A stretch of DNA of 64,000 bases from Aquabacter sp. L1I39 (GTDB lineage Bacteria > Pseudomonadota > Alphaproteobacteria > Rhizobiales > Xanthobacteraceae): NCBI RefSeq assembly GCF_017742835.1, contig NZ_CP072392.1, positions 1,534,385 through 1,598,384 on the forward strand, written 5' to 3'. The notes beneath the pieces are model-generated. The model saw only the letters and a program-made list of their open reading frames with translations. It was not told where the DNA came from and searched no databases. Both the position numbers and the translations under genes were made by a program. This document shows, in pieces, positions 34,393-43,379 of the stretch; position 1 is the first letter of the stretch, and every line of letters starts with the position of its first letter.

Positions 34393-35730
34393 TCAGGCGC
34401 CCTGCAGGGTCTCCAGGAAGCGCACGGCCGACCCGCCCGAGGGACCGGTCAGTTCCCCTTCCCACATGACCTTTCGGCCGCGCACGAAGGTGCCCACCGG
34501 CCAGCCCGTCACTTCCACGCCCTCATAGGGCGACCACTGGGACTTGGAGGCGATCCAGTCCCGCGTGATGGTGACGCGGCGCTTCAGGTCCACCACCGTG
34601 AAGTCGGCATCATAGCCTTCCACGATGCGGCCCTTGCAGGCGATGTTGAACAGCCGCGCCGGACCGGCGCTGGTCAAGTCCACGAAGCGCTCCAGCGACA
34701 GGCGCCCCGCCGCCACATGGTCGAGCATCATGGGAACCAGGGTCTGCACGCCGGTCATGCCCGACGGCGTATTGGGATAGTCCTTGGCCTTCTCTTCCAG
34801 CGTGTGGGGCGCGTGGTCGGAGCCGAGCACGTCCACCACGCCCGAAGCGATGCCGGCCCACAGGCCGTCCTTGTGGCGCGCCTCGCGCACCGGCGGATTC
34901 ATCTGGGCGAGGGTGCCGAGGCGCTGGTAGCAGTCGGGGGCCGTCATGGTCAGGTGATGGGGCGTCACCTCAACCGAGGCCACGTCCTTGTGGTCGGCGA
35001 GATAGGCCATTTCCTCGGCCGTGGTCACATGCAGCACATGCACCCGCGCGCCCACCTCACGCGCCAGCGTCACCAGGCGCCGCGTGGCGGTCAGCGCCGC
35101 CACCTCGTCGCGCCACACCGGATGGGACGAGGAATCGCCCGGCACACGCAGGCTTTTGCGCTCATTGAGGCGCGGCTCGTCCTCGCAATGGAAGGCGGCG
35201 CGGCGGCGGATCACCTTCAGGATGGCCTTCACGCCGGGATCATCCGCCACCAGCAGCGAGCCCGTGGACGAGCCGATGAAGACCTTGATGCCGGCCGCAC
35301 CCGGCAGGCGCTCCAGCTCCGGCAGGTCAGCCACATTCTCGTGGGTGCCGCCCACATAGAAGGCGAAGTCGCAATGCATGCGGCCATTGGCGCGCTTCAG
35401 CTTGTCTTCCAGCGCTGCGGCGCTGGTGGTCTGGGGATTGGTGTTCGGCATCTCGAACACGGCGGTGACCCCGCCCATGACCGCCGCGCGCGAGCCGCTT
35501 TCCAAATCTTCCTTATGGTCGAGGCCGGGCTCGCGGAAATGCACCTGGGTGTCGATGACGCCGGGCAGGATGGTGAGCCCCGTGCAGTCCACCACCTCGC
35601 CCGCCGCGGCGCTCGAAAGGCTGCCAATGGCGCGAATGCGGCCGGCGGTGACGCCGATGTCGGCGGCGCCGATGCCGGCGGGGGTGACGAGCGTGCCGCC
35701 CTTGAGGATGAGGTCGAAGCTATCAGCCAT
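34393..35730 (-). CDS. Dihydroorotase-like amidohydrolase with a changed metal-binding His
   Basis: The 445-residue protein reads as a class I dihydroorotase (PGVIDTQVHFREPGLDHKED; GIKVFIGSSTGSLLV with the carboxylated Lys; FHCEDEPRLNE; HVLHVTTAEEMAYLA; VDVLGSDHAPHTLEEK). The usual first metal residue of the HxH pair is Gln62 (QVH) instead of His. The other metal residues remain. It may be a pseudo-dihydroorotase or a related amidohydrolase, not necessarily the main PyrC. The ATG at 35730 gives the normal beginning; a start 54 bases upstream is possible. It is divergent from ygfZ. Confidence 0.8.
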   Translation of the reverse strand: MADSFDLILKGGTLVTPAGIGAADIGVTAGRIRAIGSLSSAAAGEVVDCTGLTILPGVIDTQVHFREPGLDHKEDLESGSRAAVMGGVTAVFEMPNTNPQTTSAAALEDKLKRANGRMHCDFAFYVGGTHENVADLPELERLPGAAGIKVFIGSSTGSLLVADDPGVKAILKVIRRRAAFHCEDEPRLNERKSLRVPGDSSSHPVWRDEVAALTATRRLVTLAREVGARVHVLHVTTAEEMAYLADHKDVASVEVTPHHLTMTAPDCYQRLGTLAQMNPPVREARHKDGLWAGIASGVVDVLGSDHAPHTLEEKAKDYPNTPSGMTGVQTLVPMMLDHVAAGRLSLERFVDLTSAGPARLFNIACKGRIVEGYDADFTVVDLKRRVTITRDWIASKSQWSPYEGVEVTGWPVGTFVRGRKVMWEGELTGPSGGSAVRFLETLQGA

Positions 35731-35801
35731 GGCGCGCTCGCTCTTGAGAGGGACCGGGCGGGGCTTTAAGTCTGAATTGAGCATCTGACAAGGACAGGGC
35801 C

Positions 35802-36677
35802 ATGCCCAACGCCATTTCCCCGGCTTTCCCCTTCGCCCGCCTCGATGACCGCGCCTTGGTGCGCATCAGCGGACCCGAGGCCCGCCACTTCCTGCACAAT
35901 GTGGTGACCTGCAATGTGGAGAGCCTTCAGCCGGGCGGCGCCCGCTTCGGGGCGCTCCTCACCCCGCAGGGCAAGATCATCTCCGACTTCCTGATCTACG
36001 CCCCGAAGGACGCGCCCGATACCTTCCTCTTGGACGCCCCGAAGGCCCTTGTGGGCGACCTCATCAAGCGCCTGTCCATGTATCGCCTGCGCGCCAAGGT
36101 GGAGATCACGCCGGACGAGGCCCATGCGGTGGCGGCCCGCTGGGGCGCCTTCCAATTGCCGGAGGGCGCGCAGGTCTTCCCCGATCCGCGTCTTCAGGCG
36201 CTGGGCGAGCGGGTGGTTCTGCCGGCGGTGGATGCCCCGGCGGGCGATCCGGCGGGCTATGAGGCCCACCGCATCGGCCTCGGCATCCCCAAGGGGGGCG
36301 CCGACTTCGCCTATGGCGATGCCTTCCCCCATGAGACCGACATGGACCAATTGGGCGGCGTCGACTTCAAGAAGGGCTGCTATGTGGGCCAGGAGGTGGT
36401 GAGCCGCATGCAGCATCGCGGCACCGCCCGCACCCGCGCCGTCATCGCTGTGTTCGACGCCGCGCCGGAAGAGGGCTCGGAAATCCAGGCGGGCGAAAAG
36501 AGCGTGGGACGCATCGGCTCCTCGGCGCGTGGCCAGGGCATCGCCTTGGTGCGGCTCGACCGGGCGGCGGATGCGCTGGCCGCCGGCCTGCCTCTGGTCT
36601 CGGCCGGCGTCCGGGTCAAGCTGAAGAAGCCCGGCTGGGCCGGCTTCGAGATGGCCGGGGCGGACGGCGAGGTCTGA
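35802..36677 (+). CDS. ygfZ: Folate-binding Fe-S cluster assembly factor YgfZ
   Basis: The 291-residue product has the YgfZ motif KKGCYVGQEVVSRMQHRGTA, in which the Cys of KGCYxGQE is the defining residue, and a GcvT-like fold (HFLHNVVTCNVESLQPGGAR). YgfZ supports maturation and repair of some Fe-S enzymes with tetrahydrofolate. It is divergent from the dihydroorotase-like gene. The 3' end has a GC stem between it and the convergent dehydrogenase. Confidence 0.95.
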   Translation: MPNAISPAFPFARLDDRALVRISGPEARHFLHNVVTCNVESLQPGGARFGALLTPQGKIISDFLIYAPKDAPDTFLLDAPKALVGDLIKRLSMYRLRAKVEITPDEAHAVAARWGAFQLPEGAQVFPDPRLQALGERVVLPAVDAPAGDPAGYEAHRIGLGIPKGGADFAYGDAFPHETDMDQLGGVDFKKGCYVGQEVVSRMQHRGTARTRAVIAVFDAAPEEGSEIQAGEKSVGRIGSSARGQGIALVRLDRAADALAAGLPLVSAGVRVKLKKPGWAGFEMAGADGEV

Positions 36678-36699
36678 ACCGCCGCCCTATGGACTGTGC

Positions 36700-36734
36700 C
36701 GCCGGGGAGAACCGCCCCGCGCCTCTCCCCGGCG
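36700..36734. terminator. Possible two-way terminator between ygfZ and the 2-hydroxyacid dehydrogenase
   Basis: CGCCGGGGAGA at 36700-36710 pairs perfectly with TCTCCCCGGCG at 36724-36734 over a 13-base loop. No T run follows on either strand, so it may act as a transcript end only in part. Confidence 0.5.
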
Positions 36735-36747
36735 CCCCCCCCCCGCG

Positions 36748-37713
36748 CTACCCCCGCACGAAGAAATGCTGCGGCACCGTTTCGCCCTTCAGAAAGGCAA
36801 TCACATTGCCGCAGGTGATAAGGGACACCTCGCCCCGCGCCTCTTCCGTAACCCCGCCAATATGCGGTGAAACCACCACATTTTCCAGCTGCCACAATGG
36901 GTTGTCGGCGGCAGGCGGCTCCGGCGCGAAGGTGTCGAGGCCGGCGCCGGCGATGCGCCCCGCGCGCAGCGCCTCCACCAGCGCGCCCTCGTCCACCACC
37001 TCGCCGCGCGCGGTGTTGATGAGGAAGGCGGTGGGCTTCATCAAAGAGAGCGTGCGGGCATTGATGAGGTCCCGCGTCTCCGGCGTGAGCGGGCAATGCA
37101 GGCTCACCACGTCGGCGGCGGCGAGCATCGCGTCCAGGTCGGTGGCGCGGGTGACGCCATCCGCGAAGGCGGCATCGGGCGCGAACGGATCATAGGCCTC
37201 AACGCGCATGCCGATAGCTCCGGCCATGCGGGCCAGGTGCCGGGCGATGAGGCCGAAGCCCACGAGGCCCAGCCTGCGGCCGCGCAGTTCGTGGCCCTGA
37301 TAGGCCTTGGCCGCCCAGCCGCCGCCGCGCACGAAGGCATCCTGCCGGCGCATGTCCTTGATGAGGGCAAACATCATGGCCAGCGCATGCTCGGCCACCG
37401 AAGGAGCATTGGCGCCCACCGCCGCCAGCACGGGAATGCCCAGCGCCTTGGCCGCCGCCACGTCGATGTCATTGGTGCCGGCGCCGTGCTTGTGCACCAG
37501 CTTGAGGCGGGGCGAGGCCTTCAGGATGTCCGTATCGATCCGCTCCACGAGACGGACGATGAGCGCATCCGCCTGCCGGCTGGCGAGAAGGTCGATCACC
37601 TCGCTCTTGGCGGGATAGGGGCCGGCGGACAGGGAGGTGATCCCCGCCGCGCGGAGCATTTCCTCCCCGGCGGCGGTCACGGGGCCGCCCAGGCTGACGA
37701 CGGTGAAGCTCAT
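36748..37713 (-). CDS. D-2-hydroxyacid dehydrogenase family, last gene of the tetronate-type operon
   Basis: The 321-residue NAD-dependent dehydrogenase has LGLVGFGLIARHLARMAGAI for NAD, NTARGEVVDEGALV, a Glu near LDTFAPEPPAADN and SPHIGGVTEEARGEVS with the catalytic His. It would interconvert a 2-hydroxyacid and a 2-keto acid. It ends the operon that begins with the four-carbon acid kinase; the gap to the DapA-like gene is nine bases. Substrate and direction are not readable, but a four-carbon 2-hydroxyacid fits the context. Confidence 0.88.
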   Translation of the reverse strand: MSFTVVSLGGPVTAAGEEMLRAAGITSLSAGPYPAKSEVIDLLASRQADALIVRLVERIDTDILKASPRLKLVHKHGAGTNDIDVAAAKALGIPVLAAVGANAPSVAEHALAMMFALIKDMRRQDAFVRGGGWAAKAYQGHELRGRRLGLVGFGLIARHLARMAGAIGMRVEAYDPFAPDAAFADGVTRATDLDAMLAAADVVSLHCPLTPETRDLINARTLSLMKPTAFLINTARGEVVDEGALVEALRAGRIAGAGLDTFAPEPPAADNPLWQLENVVVSPHIGGVTEEARGEVSLITCGNVIAFLKGETVPQHFFVRG

Positions 37714-37722
37714 GGCGCGCCC

Positions 37723-38613
37723 TCACGCCACGGCTTCGGCATAGCGCGCGGAGAGCGCCGCGATCTCAGCATCCGCCTCGGCGGAGATGAGCACCGGCGC
37801 GCGGCTGGCGCCCACTTCCGGGATGGCATGGCGCAAGGCGCGCTTGACCAAAGCGGGCGGGAAGCCGTGGGCATAGAGCTCCTTGCGCAGCGTGCTGAAG
37901 CGGGTCTGCGCCGCTTCGGCGGCGGCCAAGTCGCCCTTGTCGAAGGCCGCGCTGATGGCGTTCAGCGTGACGGGGGCCACATTGCCGAGCCCGGAAATGT
38001 TGCCGGCGGCGCCATTCTTCAGGCCGTGCAGGATCAGCGAATCCGGGCCCACCAGCACGTCGAAATCGTCCCGTTCGCGGGCGATGGCGAGGAAGCCGTC
38101 CAGGCTCTCCTGCGAGCCGGCACTGTCCTTGATGCCGATGATGTTGGGATGATCCGCCAGGATGCTCGCCGTCTCGGGTGCGATGGTGTTCCCGGTGCGG
38201 GCGGGGATATTGTAGAGATAGACCGGCAGGGAGAGCGCGTCCGCCACCTTGCGATAATGGTCCACCAGTTCGGCCTGCGAGCAGGCGATGAAGGACGGGG
38301 TGATGGCCGAGACCGCCTTCACGCCGAGCTTCTCGATCTGCTTGCCCAGCGCGATGGTCTGGTGGGTGGAGATTTCCCCGATATGGGCGAGCACCGGCTG
38401 GCGCCCCGCCGCCGCATCCACGCAGATGCGGGCCACCTCGATCTTCTCTTCGAACGACAAGGCGTAGAATTCGCCATTGGTGCCGGCGCAGAAGATGCCG
38501 TTGCCGGCGCCGATCTGCCGTTCCACCTGGCGGCGCAGCGCCGCGCGATCGACCGTCTCCGTCGCGTCGAAGGGCGTGACGATGGCAACGAAGGTGCCCT
38601 TGATCTTGGTCAT
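37723..38613 (-). CDS. DHDPS-family aldolase in the tetronate-type operon
   Basis: The 296-residue enzyme has the DapA-type blocks FCAGTNGEFYALSFEEK, VYLYNIPARTGNTIAPETAS (catalytic Tyr) and IIGIKDSAGSQESLDG (Schiff-base Lys). It could cleave or condense a 2-keto acid. In this operon it is likely catabolic and not for lysine. The start is the ATG at 38613; nothing upstream in frame looks like a real N-terminus. It lies 35 bases after the Fe-ADH gene. Confidence 0.88.
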   Translation of the reverse strand: MTKIKGTFVAIVTPFDATETVDRAALRRQVERQIGAGNGIFCAGTNGEFYALSFEEKIEVARICVDAAAGRQPVLAHIGEISTHQTIALGKQIEKLGVKAVSAITPSFIACSQAELVDHYRKVADALSLPVYLYNIPARTGNTIAPETASILADHPNIIGIKDSAGSQESLDGFLAIARERDDFDVLVGPDSLILHGLKNGAAGNISGLGNVAPVTLNAISAAFDKGDLAAAEAAQTRFSTLRKELYAHGFPPALVKRALRHAIPEVGASRAPVLISAEADAEIAALSARYAEAVA

Positions 38614-38648
38614 GTCCTCAGCCTTTCCAATTTTGCTGTCGGGCCCGC

Positions 38649-39782
38649 TCAGTAGGCGGCCTCGTAAAGCGCGAGAATTTCGTCGCGGCTGATGTCGCGC
38701 GGATTGTTGTCGAGCAGGCGCCGGATGGCGTGGGCCTCGGTGGCCATGACGGGCAGGTCCTCCCGCGGCACGCCATAGGCGGACAGGCGCATCTGGCAGC
38801 CAAGGCCGGCGCACCAGCCATAGGCGGCGTCCAGCACCACGGCCGGATCGGCGGAGGGCTTCAGGCCCAGCGCTTCAAGCACGAGGGCGGTCTTCTCCGG
38901 CACGGCGGGGGCGTTGAAGGCCAGCACATGGGGGAAGATGAGCGCATTGGCCGCGCCATGGGCGATGTGGTGGCGGGTGCCCAGCGGATAGGCCACCGCA
39001 TGGCCCGCCGTGGTGTTCACCGGGCCGAGGCAGAAGCCGCCATAGAGCGAAGCGAGCGCGAGGCCCGCGCGCGCCTCGGTATTCGAGCCATCGCGGATGG
39101 CGGCCGCCAGGTGCTGGCCCACCAGCCGCGCGCCTTCCAGCGCATAAAGGTCGATGGTGGGATGGGCCTTGCGGCTGGTGAAGGCCTCCACGCAATGGGC
39201 GAGGGCATCGACGCCGGTGGCCGCCGTCACCGCCGGGGGCACGGACAGAGTGAGGTCGGGATCCACCACCGCAAGGTCCGCCTGCATGTGCAGGCTCTGG
39301 ACCGCGAGCTTGTTCTGGGTGACGGGATCGGTGACGAGGGCGCGCGTGCCCGCCTCGCTCCCGGTGCCCGCCGTGGTGGGCACCTGGATGAGGGCGGCGC
39401 CCTTGGCATTCACCTTTTCCGGCCCCACCACCTCAGCCAGCGACTGCCCGGAGCCGGGCAGCACGGCGGCGAGCTTGGCCAGATCCATGGCGCTGCCGCC
39501 GCCAAAGCCGATCACCACGTCCGGCCGCGCCGCGCCGGCACGGGCGAGCAGAGCCTCCAGGTTCGGCACATCCGGCTCAGGCTTCACCTCGCCGAAGACG
39601 GTGACCTCGCCCTGAAGGCCGAGAAGATGGATGCGGGCGGCATTGAAGGCGTCGGCCACCACCAGGATGCGGGAAAAGCCCTTTTCCGCGATCCAGCGCG
39701 GCACGGACGCCACCGTCCCGGAGCCGAACAGGATGCGGGGCGGGCGCGCCAGTTCGATGGGCGCGGAGAGACCTGCGGTCAT
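38649..39782 (-). CDS. Iron-containing alcohol dehydrogenase
   Basis: The 377-residue protein is a group III Fe-ADH: VIGFGGGSAMDLAKLAAVL, VPTTAGTGSEAGTRALVTDP, and metal-site residues in GVDALAHCVEAFTSR and NTTAGHAVAYPLGTRHHIAHG (His residues). Members reduce or oxidise 2-carbon to 6-carbon alcohols, 4-hydroxybutyrate and maleylacetate. In this operon it may act on a three- or four-carbon alcohol or aldehyde made from a tetronate. It is 15 bases after pdxA2. Confidence 0.9.
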   Translation of the reverse strand: MTAGLSAPIELARPPRILFGSGTVASVPRWIAEKGFSRILVVADAFNAARIHLLGLQGEVTVFGEVKPEPDVPNLEALLARAGAARPDVVIGFGGGSAMDLAKLAAVLPGSGQSLAEVVGPEKVNAKGAALIQVPTTAGTGSEAGTRALVTDPVTQNKLAVQSLHMQADLAVVDPDLTLSVPPAVTAATGVDALAHCVEAFTSRKAHPTIDLYALEGARLVGQHLAAAIRDGSNTEARAGLALASLYGGFCLGPVNTTAGHAVAYPLGTRHHIAHGAANALIFPHVLAFNAPAVPEKTALVLEALGLKPSADPAVVLDAAYGWCAGLGCQMRLSAYGVPREDLPVMATEAHAIRRLLDNNPRDISRDEILALYEAAY

Positions 39783-39797
39783 GATGTCGCCCTTCCT

Positions 39798-40823
39798 TCA
39801 GTGCGTGCCGGAAGCGGCGAGCTTCTCGGCGTAGTCGATGGCCTCGATGAGGCTCAGCTCGTTGGCGATGCCCTTGCCGGCAATGTCGAAGGCCGTGCCG
39901 TGATCCACCGAGGTGCGGATGATGGGCAGGCCCAGCGTGATGTTGACGCCGGACAGGGCATCCCAGGTGCCCGTCTCCGGATTGACGTTGAAGCCCAGCA
40001 GCTTGACCGGGATATGCCCCTGGTCGTGATACATGGCCACTACGGCATCGAACTGGCCGGCGCGCAGCTTCACGAACACGGTGTCGCCGGGCACGGGGCC
40101 CACCACGTCCAGCCCGTCGGCGACGCATTTGGCAATGGTGGGGGTGCTCACCTCGATGTCCTCGCGCCCGAACAGGCCGCCCTCGCCCGCATGGGGATTG
40201 AGCGCGGCCACCGCGATGCGGCGGCGGGAGAGGCCGAGGCCCTTCAGCGTCTGGTCGGTGAGGTCGATCACATAGCGCAGCCGCTCAGGCGTGAGCTTGG
40301 CGGGCACGTCCTTCAGGGCGATATGCGTGGTCAGGTGGCTCACCCGCATATTGCCGTGGGCGAGCATCATCACCGAGCCACGGGCCCCCGTGAGGTCGGC
40401 CAGCATGTCGGTGTGGCCAGCATAATGATAGCCGGCCTTGTTCAGCGCTTCCTTGTTGAGGGGCGCCGTCACCAGGCCCTGCACGCGGCCGGCCTGGGCA
40501 AGGCGCACGGCGCGCTCGATGGCCAGGAACGCAAAGCGGCCGCCATCAAGGCTCAGCACGCCCGGGCGGATGGGATCGCCCTCCGGCCCCGCCTGGAGGC
40601 AGGAGAGCGCCGGCCATGCACTGTCGGCTTCGCTCACCTCAGGAATGGGCAGGGTGGAGCCGAGCAGCGCCTGCGCCTCTTTCAGCGCCGGATTGGAGCC
40701 GATGATGAGGAGCCGCAAATCGCCGGCGGCGAGCCGGTCCTTCAGCCGCTCGCAGGCCTTGACGATGATCTCCGGCCCGACCCCGGCCGGGTCGCCCATG
40801 GTGACGGCCAAATGCGGCGTCAT
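39798..40823 (-). CDS. PdxA2-type 4-phospho-threonate/erythronate dehydrogenase
   Basis: The 341-residue enzyme has the PdxA blocks VTMGDPAGVGPEIIVKACER, VTAPLNKEALNKAGY, HTDMLADL, LNPHAGEGGLFGRED and MYHDQGHIPVKLL with the three metal His. PdxA2 members act on threonate- or erythronate-4-phosphate and release CO2 to give dihydroxyacetone phosphate. The fused reading with the upstream kinase (ATGA overlap) supports that role over vitamin B6 synthesis. A B6 role in addition cannot be ruled out. Confidence 0.88.
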   Translation of the reverse strand: MTPHLAVTMGDPAGVGPEIIVKACERLKDRLAAGDLRLLIIGSNPALKEAQALLGSTLPIPEVSEADSAWPALSCLQAGPEGDPIRPGVLSLDGGRFAFLAIERAVRLAQAGRVQGLVTAPLNKEALNKAGYHYAGHTDMLADLTGARGSVMMLAHGNMRVSHLTTHIALKDVPAKLTPERLRYVIDLTDQTLKGLGLSRRRIAVAALNPHAGEGGLFGREDIEVSTPTIAKCVADGLDVVGPVPGDTVFVKLRAGQFDAVVAMYHDQGHIPVKLLGFNVNPETGTWDALSGVNITLGLPIIRTSVDHGTAFDIAGKGIANELSLIEAIDYAEKLAASGTH

Positions 40824-41995
40824 GCGCGCGCTCCTTGCATTGGAAAGATCAGCCGCCGCAGCAGCAGGGAATCACCGAAGGCGCCGGATTTCGACACCAC
40901 ATGCACCCCATCGAACCGCCCGCCCCGCAGGACGGACACGGGAATGCCGGTCTCGAAGGCGCCCAGAAGATCGAGCCGCTCCGCGCCCAGGGAAAGACTG
41001 AGGGACCGCAGCGTCTCGCCGCCGGAGACCACCAGGGTGCCCGGCGCCGGAAGGGCCGACAGAAGACGAGCAAACTCGTCCGCGATGCGCTGCGCCGCCT
41101 CGGGGCGCGGCGTGCCATCGGGAAGGGCCAGGGAGAGAAGCGCGACGCCTTCGCCCTGAAGACGCGCCGCGACGCGAACCGCCTCGTCCCCCCCGCCCTG
41201 GGAAATCTGGAACGCCGCCCCGCCACAGGCCTCCACCTGCGCCCGTGTCACCGGATGATCGGTGCCGAACAGGCCGAGAAGCGGGCGCGGCAAGGCGCGC
41301 GGATCAACCAAAGCAGGCTCTACCTCGCCCGCCAGCGCAAGGGCCAGCCCGCCGCTGCCGCACCACAGGATGCGCCCGCCGGCAGAACGTCCGTCGCGCG
41401 CAATGGTGGCGAGGTCCGCCTGCGTCTCGACATCCCACAGGCTGAGGCCGAGGGGCACCGCCTCGCCCGGGCGGCAGAGCTGCACCGGAAAGCCCAGCGC
41501 CGCGAGCCCGGCGGCGAGATCCTCGCCCACCGGACGGGCGCCGTCCGTGCGCTTCAGCATCTGGATGCCGCCGCGCGTGACCCGGCCATGATGGGGGAAA
41601 GCGGGAGCGATGATGCAGCGCTCGAACGCCATGGCCTCATGCCAACCGGCGATTTCCGCCGCACCGCGCCCGCGCAGGAGGCTGTCCAGCTTGCAGAAGA
41701 AAAGCGGGGCGCCACAGGCCGGCGCCTCCGACAGGCAGGCGGCGAGGGAGGCCACCGTCCGGCGCGCTGTCGCCAGGTCCGTCTCGCGGGTATCGCTGTC
41801 GATGGCGAGGCTGCCGCCGGCCATCGCAGGCGCTCGCAGATGAACGGGCAGCGGCCGGCCCGGACGCACGAAGGCCATGGCGGAATCGAGCGCGCCGGTC
41901 AGGTCGTCAGCGATCAGGCGGAGATCGCACGCTGTTTGGGGTACGGCCTGGGGCGCGGTTTGGGCCATAAGAGTGTCGTATGCCGGCCTCGTCAT
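40820..41995 (-). CDS. Four-carbon acid sugar kinase (DUF1537 family)
   Basis: The 391-residue product begins LRLIADDLTGALDSAMAFVR, the N-terminal signature of this kinase family (DtnK, LtnK, OtnK), and carries SDTRE-like IDSDTRETDLATARR, FCKLDSLLRGRG, APAFPHHGRVTRGG and the C-terminal LVVSGGETLRSLSLSLGAER nucleotide motif. Members phosphorylate threonate, erythronate or 3-oxo-tetronate on O4. It is the first gene of the minus-strand operon and overlaps pdxA2. The ATG at 41995 or the one at 41968 are both possible. Confidence 0.88.
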   Translation of the reverse strand: MTRPAYDTLMAQTAPQAVPQTACDLRLIADDLTGALDSAMAFVRPGRPLPVHLRAPAMAGGSLAIDSDTRETDLATARRTVASLAACLSEAPACGAPLFFCKLDSLLRGRGAAEIAGWHEAMAFERCIIAPAFPHHGRVTRGGIQMLKRTDGARPVGEDLAAGLAALGFPVQLCRPGEAVPLGLSLWDVETQADLATIARDGRSAGGRILWCGSGGLALALAGEVEPALVDPRALPRPLLGLFGTDHPVTRAQVEACGGAAFQISQGGGDEAVRVAARLQGEGVALLSLALPDGTPRPEAAQRIADEFARLLSALPAPGTLVVSGGETLRSLSLSLGAERLDLLGAFETGIPVSVLRGGRFDGVHVVSKSGAFGDSLLLRRLIFPMQGARA

Positions 41996-42302
41996 GGGCG
42001 CCGCCCCCGTGCGCCCGGGCCGCGCGGTGCGCGCATGCTGCGGACGAGAATGGGGTTCACCGGCGTCTCCCTGGCATGGACGGCCTTGGGCCGCGTCCGT
42101 GGTGGGGTGATACGCCCGTCGCCGCGCTTGTGTCAACATGTTGTAAGGTTGAAAATCTCCTGAGAAAGCGCCGGAACGCGCATCGCCCCTTGCCAACGAC
42201 CGATGCGCGGGCAATGTGTTATAAGACGAGCGGGCGGATTTGCCCAGGTCGAGACCGTCACGGTCGCCGCCCGTCCGCTCCGTCCTGTTCTGGAAAGTTG
42301 TC
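41996..42302. promoter_or_regulatory. 307-base divergent control region between the kinase operon and the GntR-larA operon
   Basis: It contains a perfect palindrome CAACATGTTG at 42134-42143 and a near-palindrome GTGTTATAAGAC at 42216-42227. Either could be the GntR operator. No gene is seen. The two operons probably share regulation from here. Confidence 0.5.
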
Positions 42303-43094
42303 ATGGCCGATCGCGACACCCCCGAGGATGTTTCCTTGACCGCCCCCATCACCGATGCGGGGCAAGAGGGGACGGAGGGCGGGACCGACCGCACGCACCG
42401 CACGCCCCTGGTGCAGCGCGTCTACCAATTGCTGCTCACCAAGATCAGCCGCGGCGACTACCAGCCCGACGAAAAGCTCCCCGGCGAGCACGAACTGGCC
42501 GGCCAGTTCCTGGTGTCGCGCCCCATCATCCGCGAAGCCTTGCGCCGCCTCAGGGACGAGGGCCTGATCTATTCGCGCCAAGGGGCGGGCAGCTTCGTGA
42601 AGGTGCGCGTGGAGGAAAGCCGCGCCATCGGCTATTCCCCCGTGGAGACCATCGCCGACATCCAGCGCTGCTACGAATTCCGCCTCACCCTGGAGCCGGA
42701 TCACGCTTATTACGCCGCTTTGCGCTGGAACGAGCCGGCGCTGGCCGCCATCGCCGCCGCCCTCGACCTGATGCGGGACGCCACCCAGGCGCACCGCCAC
42801 CGGGAGGATGCGGACTATGCCTTCCACTGCGCCATCGCCCAGGCCTCGAACAACCATTATTACATCTCGTCCATGCAGGCCCTGAAGGATCACATCGCGG
42901 TGGGCATGAAGTTCCACGGTGTCTCACTCATGGGGCCCCATTCGGGTCTGGCGGGGGTGTTCAAGGAGCACCAGGGGGTGTTCGACGCCATCCGCCGCCG
43001 GGATGCGCAAACCGCCCGCACCCTCATGCGCCAGCATCTGGAAGGCTCCCGCGATCGCATCTTCGAGGGCCGGACGCTCGATCTGTCCCTTTGA
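42303..43094 (+). CDS. GntR-family regulator, FCD subclass, of the LarA/tetronate cluster
   Basis: The 263-residue product has a flexible N-terminal tail of about 35 residues, a winged helix at about 38-105 (LLLTKISRGDYQPDEKLPGE; LAGQFLVSRPIIREALRRLR) and an FCD domain at about 120-250 (CYEFRLTLEPDHAYYAALRW; DADYAFHCAIAQASN; IRRRDAQTARTLMRQHLEGS; metal His in FHCA and QHL). It probably controls both divergent operons in response to a 2-hydroxyacid. The ATG at 42303 is the best of the in-frame starts. Confidence 0.92.
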   Translation: MADRDTPEDVSLTAPITDAGQEGTEGGTDRTHRTPLVQRVYQLLLTKISRGDYQPDEKLPGEHELAGQFLVSRPIIREALRRLRDEGLIYSRQGAGSFVKVRVEESRAIGYSPVETIADIQRCYEFRLTLEPDHAYYAALRWNEPALAAIAAALDLMRDATQAHRHREDADYAFHCAIAQASNNHYYISSMQALKDHIAVGMKFHGVSLMGPHSGLAGVFKEHQGVFDAIRRRDAQTARTLMRQHLEGSRDRIFEGRTLDLSL

Positions 43095-43252
43095 GGACAA
43101 GGCGAGGCAAGCCCGGCGCCTCGAGATCCGCCATCCAGCTTCGCGGGCAGGAATACCTGTCCATGCCCCGCTCCTGACGCAGGGTGGCCACGCCGCGTCT
43201 TGCGCGATCGAGGCGCCAAGGGGCGGATCTCCGTCGCGAAAAATCATGACAT

Positions 43253-43272
43253 CTTGACAAATAGTGGACAAG
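43253..43272. promoter_or_regulatory. Promoter and possible operator before the Bug-larACEB genes
   Basis: TTGACA at 43254-43259 is a consensus -35 box. It lies inside an imperfect 20-base palindrome CTTGACAAATAGTGGACAAG whose outer CTTG/CAAG match. The -10 box is not clear. Confidence 0.45.
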
Positions 43273-43379
43273 TCCTCAGGTTGACTCTCGGACGTTCGCC
43301 CGCGCGTCGTCCCCGAGCGGAGCCGCCCGGCTCCCGGCTGACGGCCTCTTGGCCGCACACAGAAAACACGGAGGAAGCT

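Noticed and set aside
39798..40823. PdxA for vitamin B6 synthesis
   Set aside because: It is coupled to a four-carbon acid kinase within a catabolic-looking operon under a GntR regulator, which is the PdxA2 pattern.
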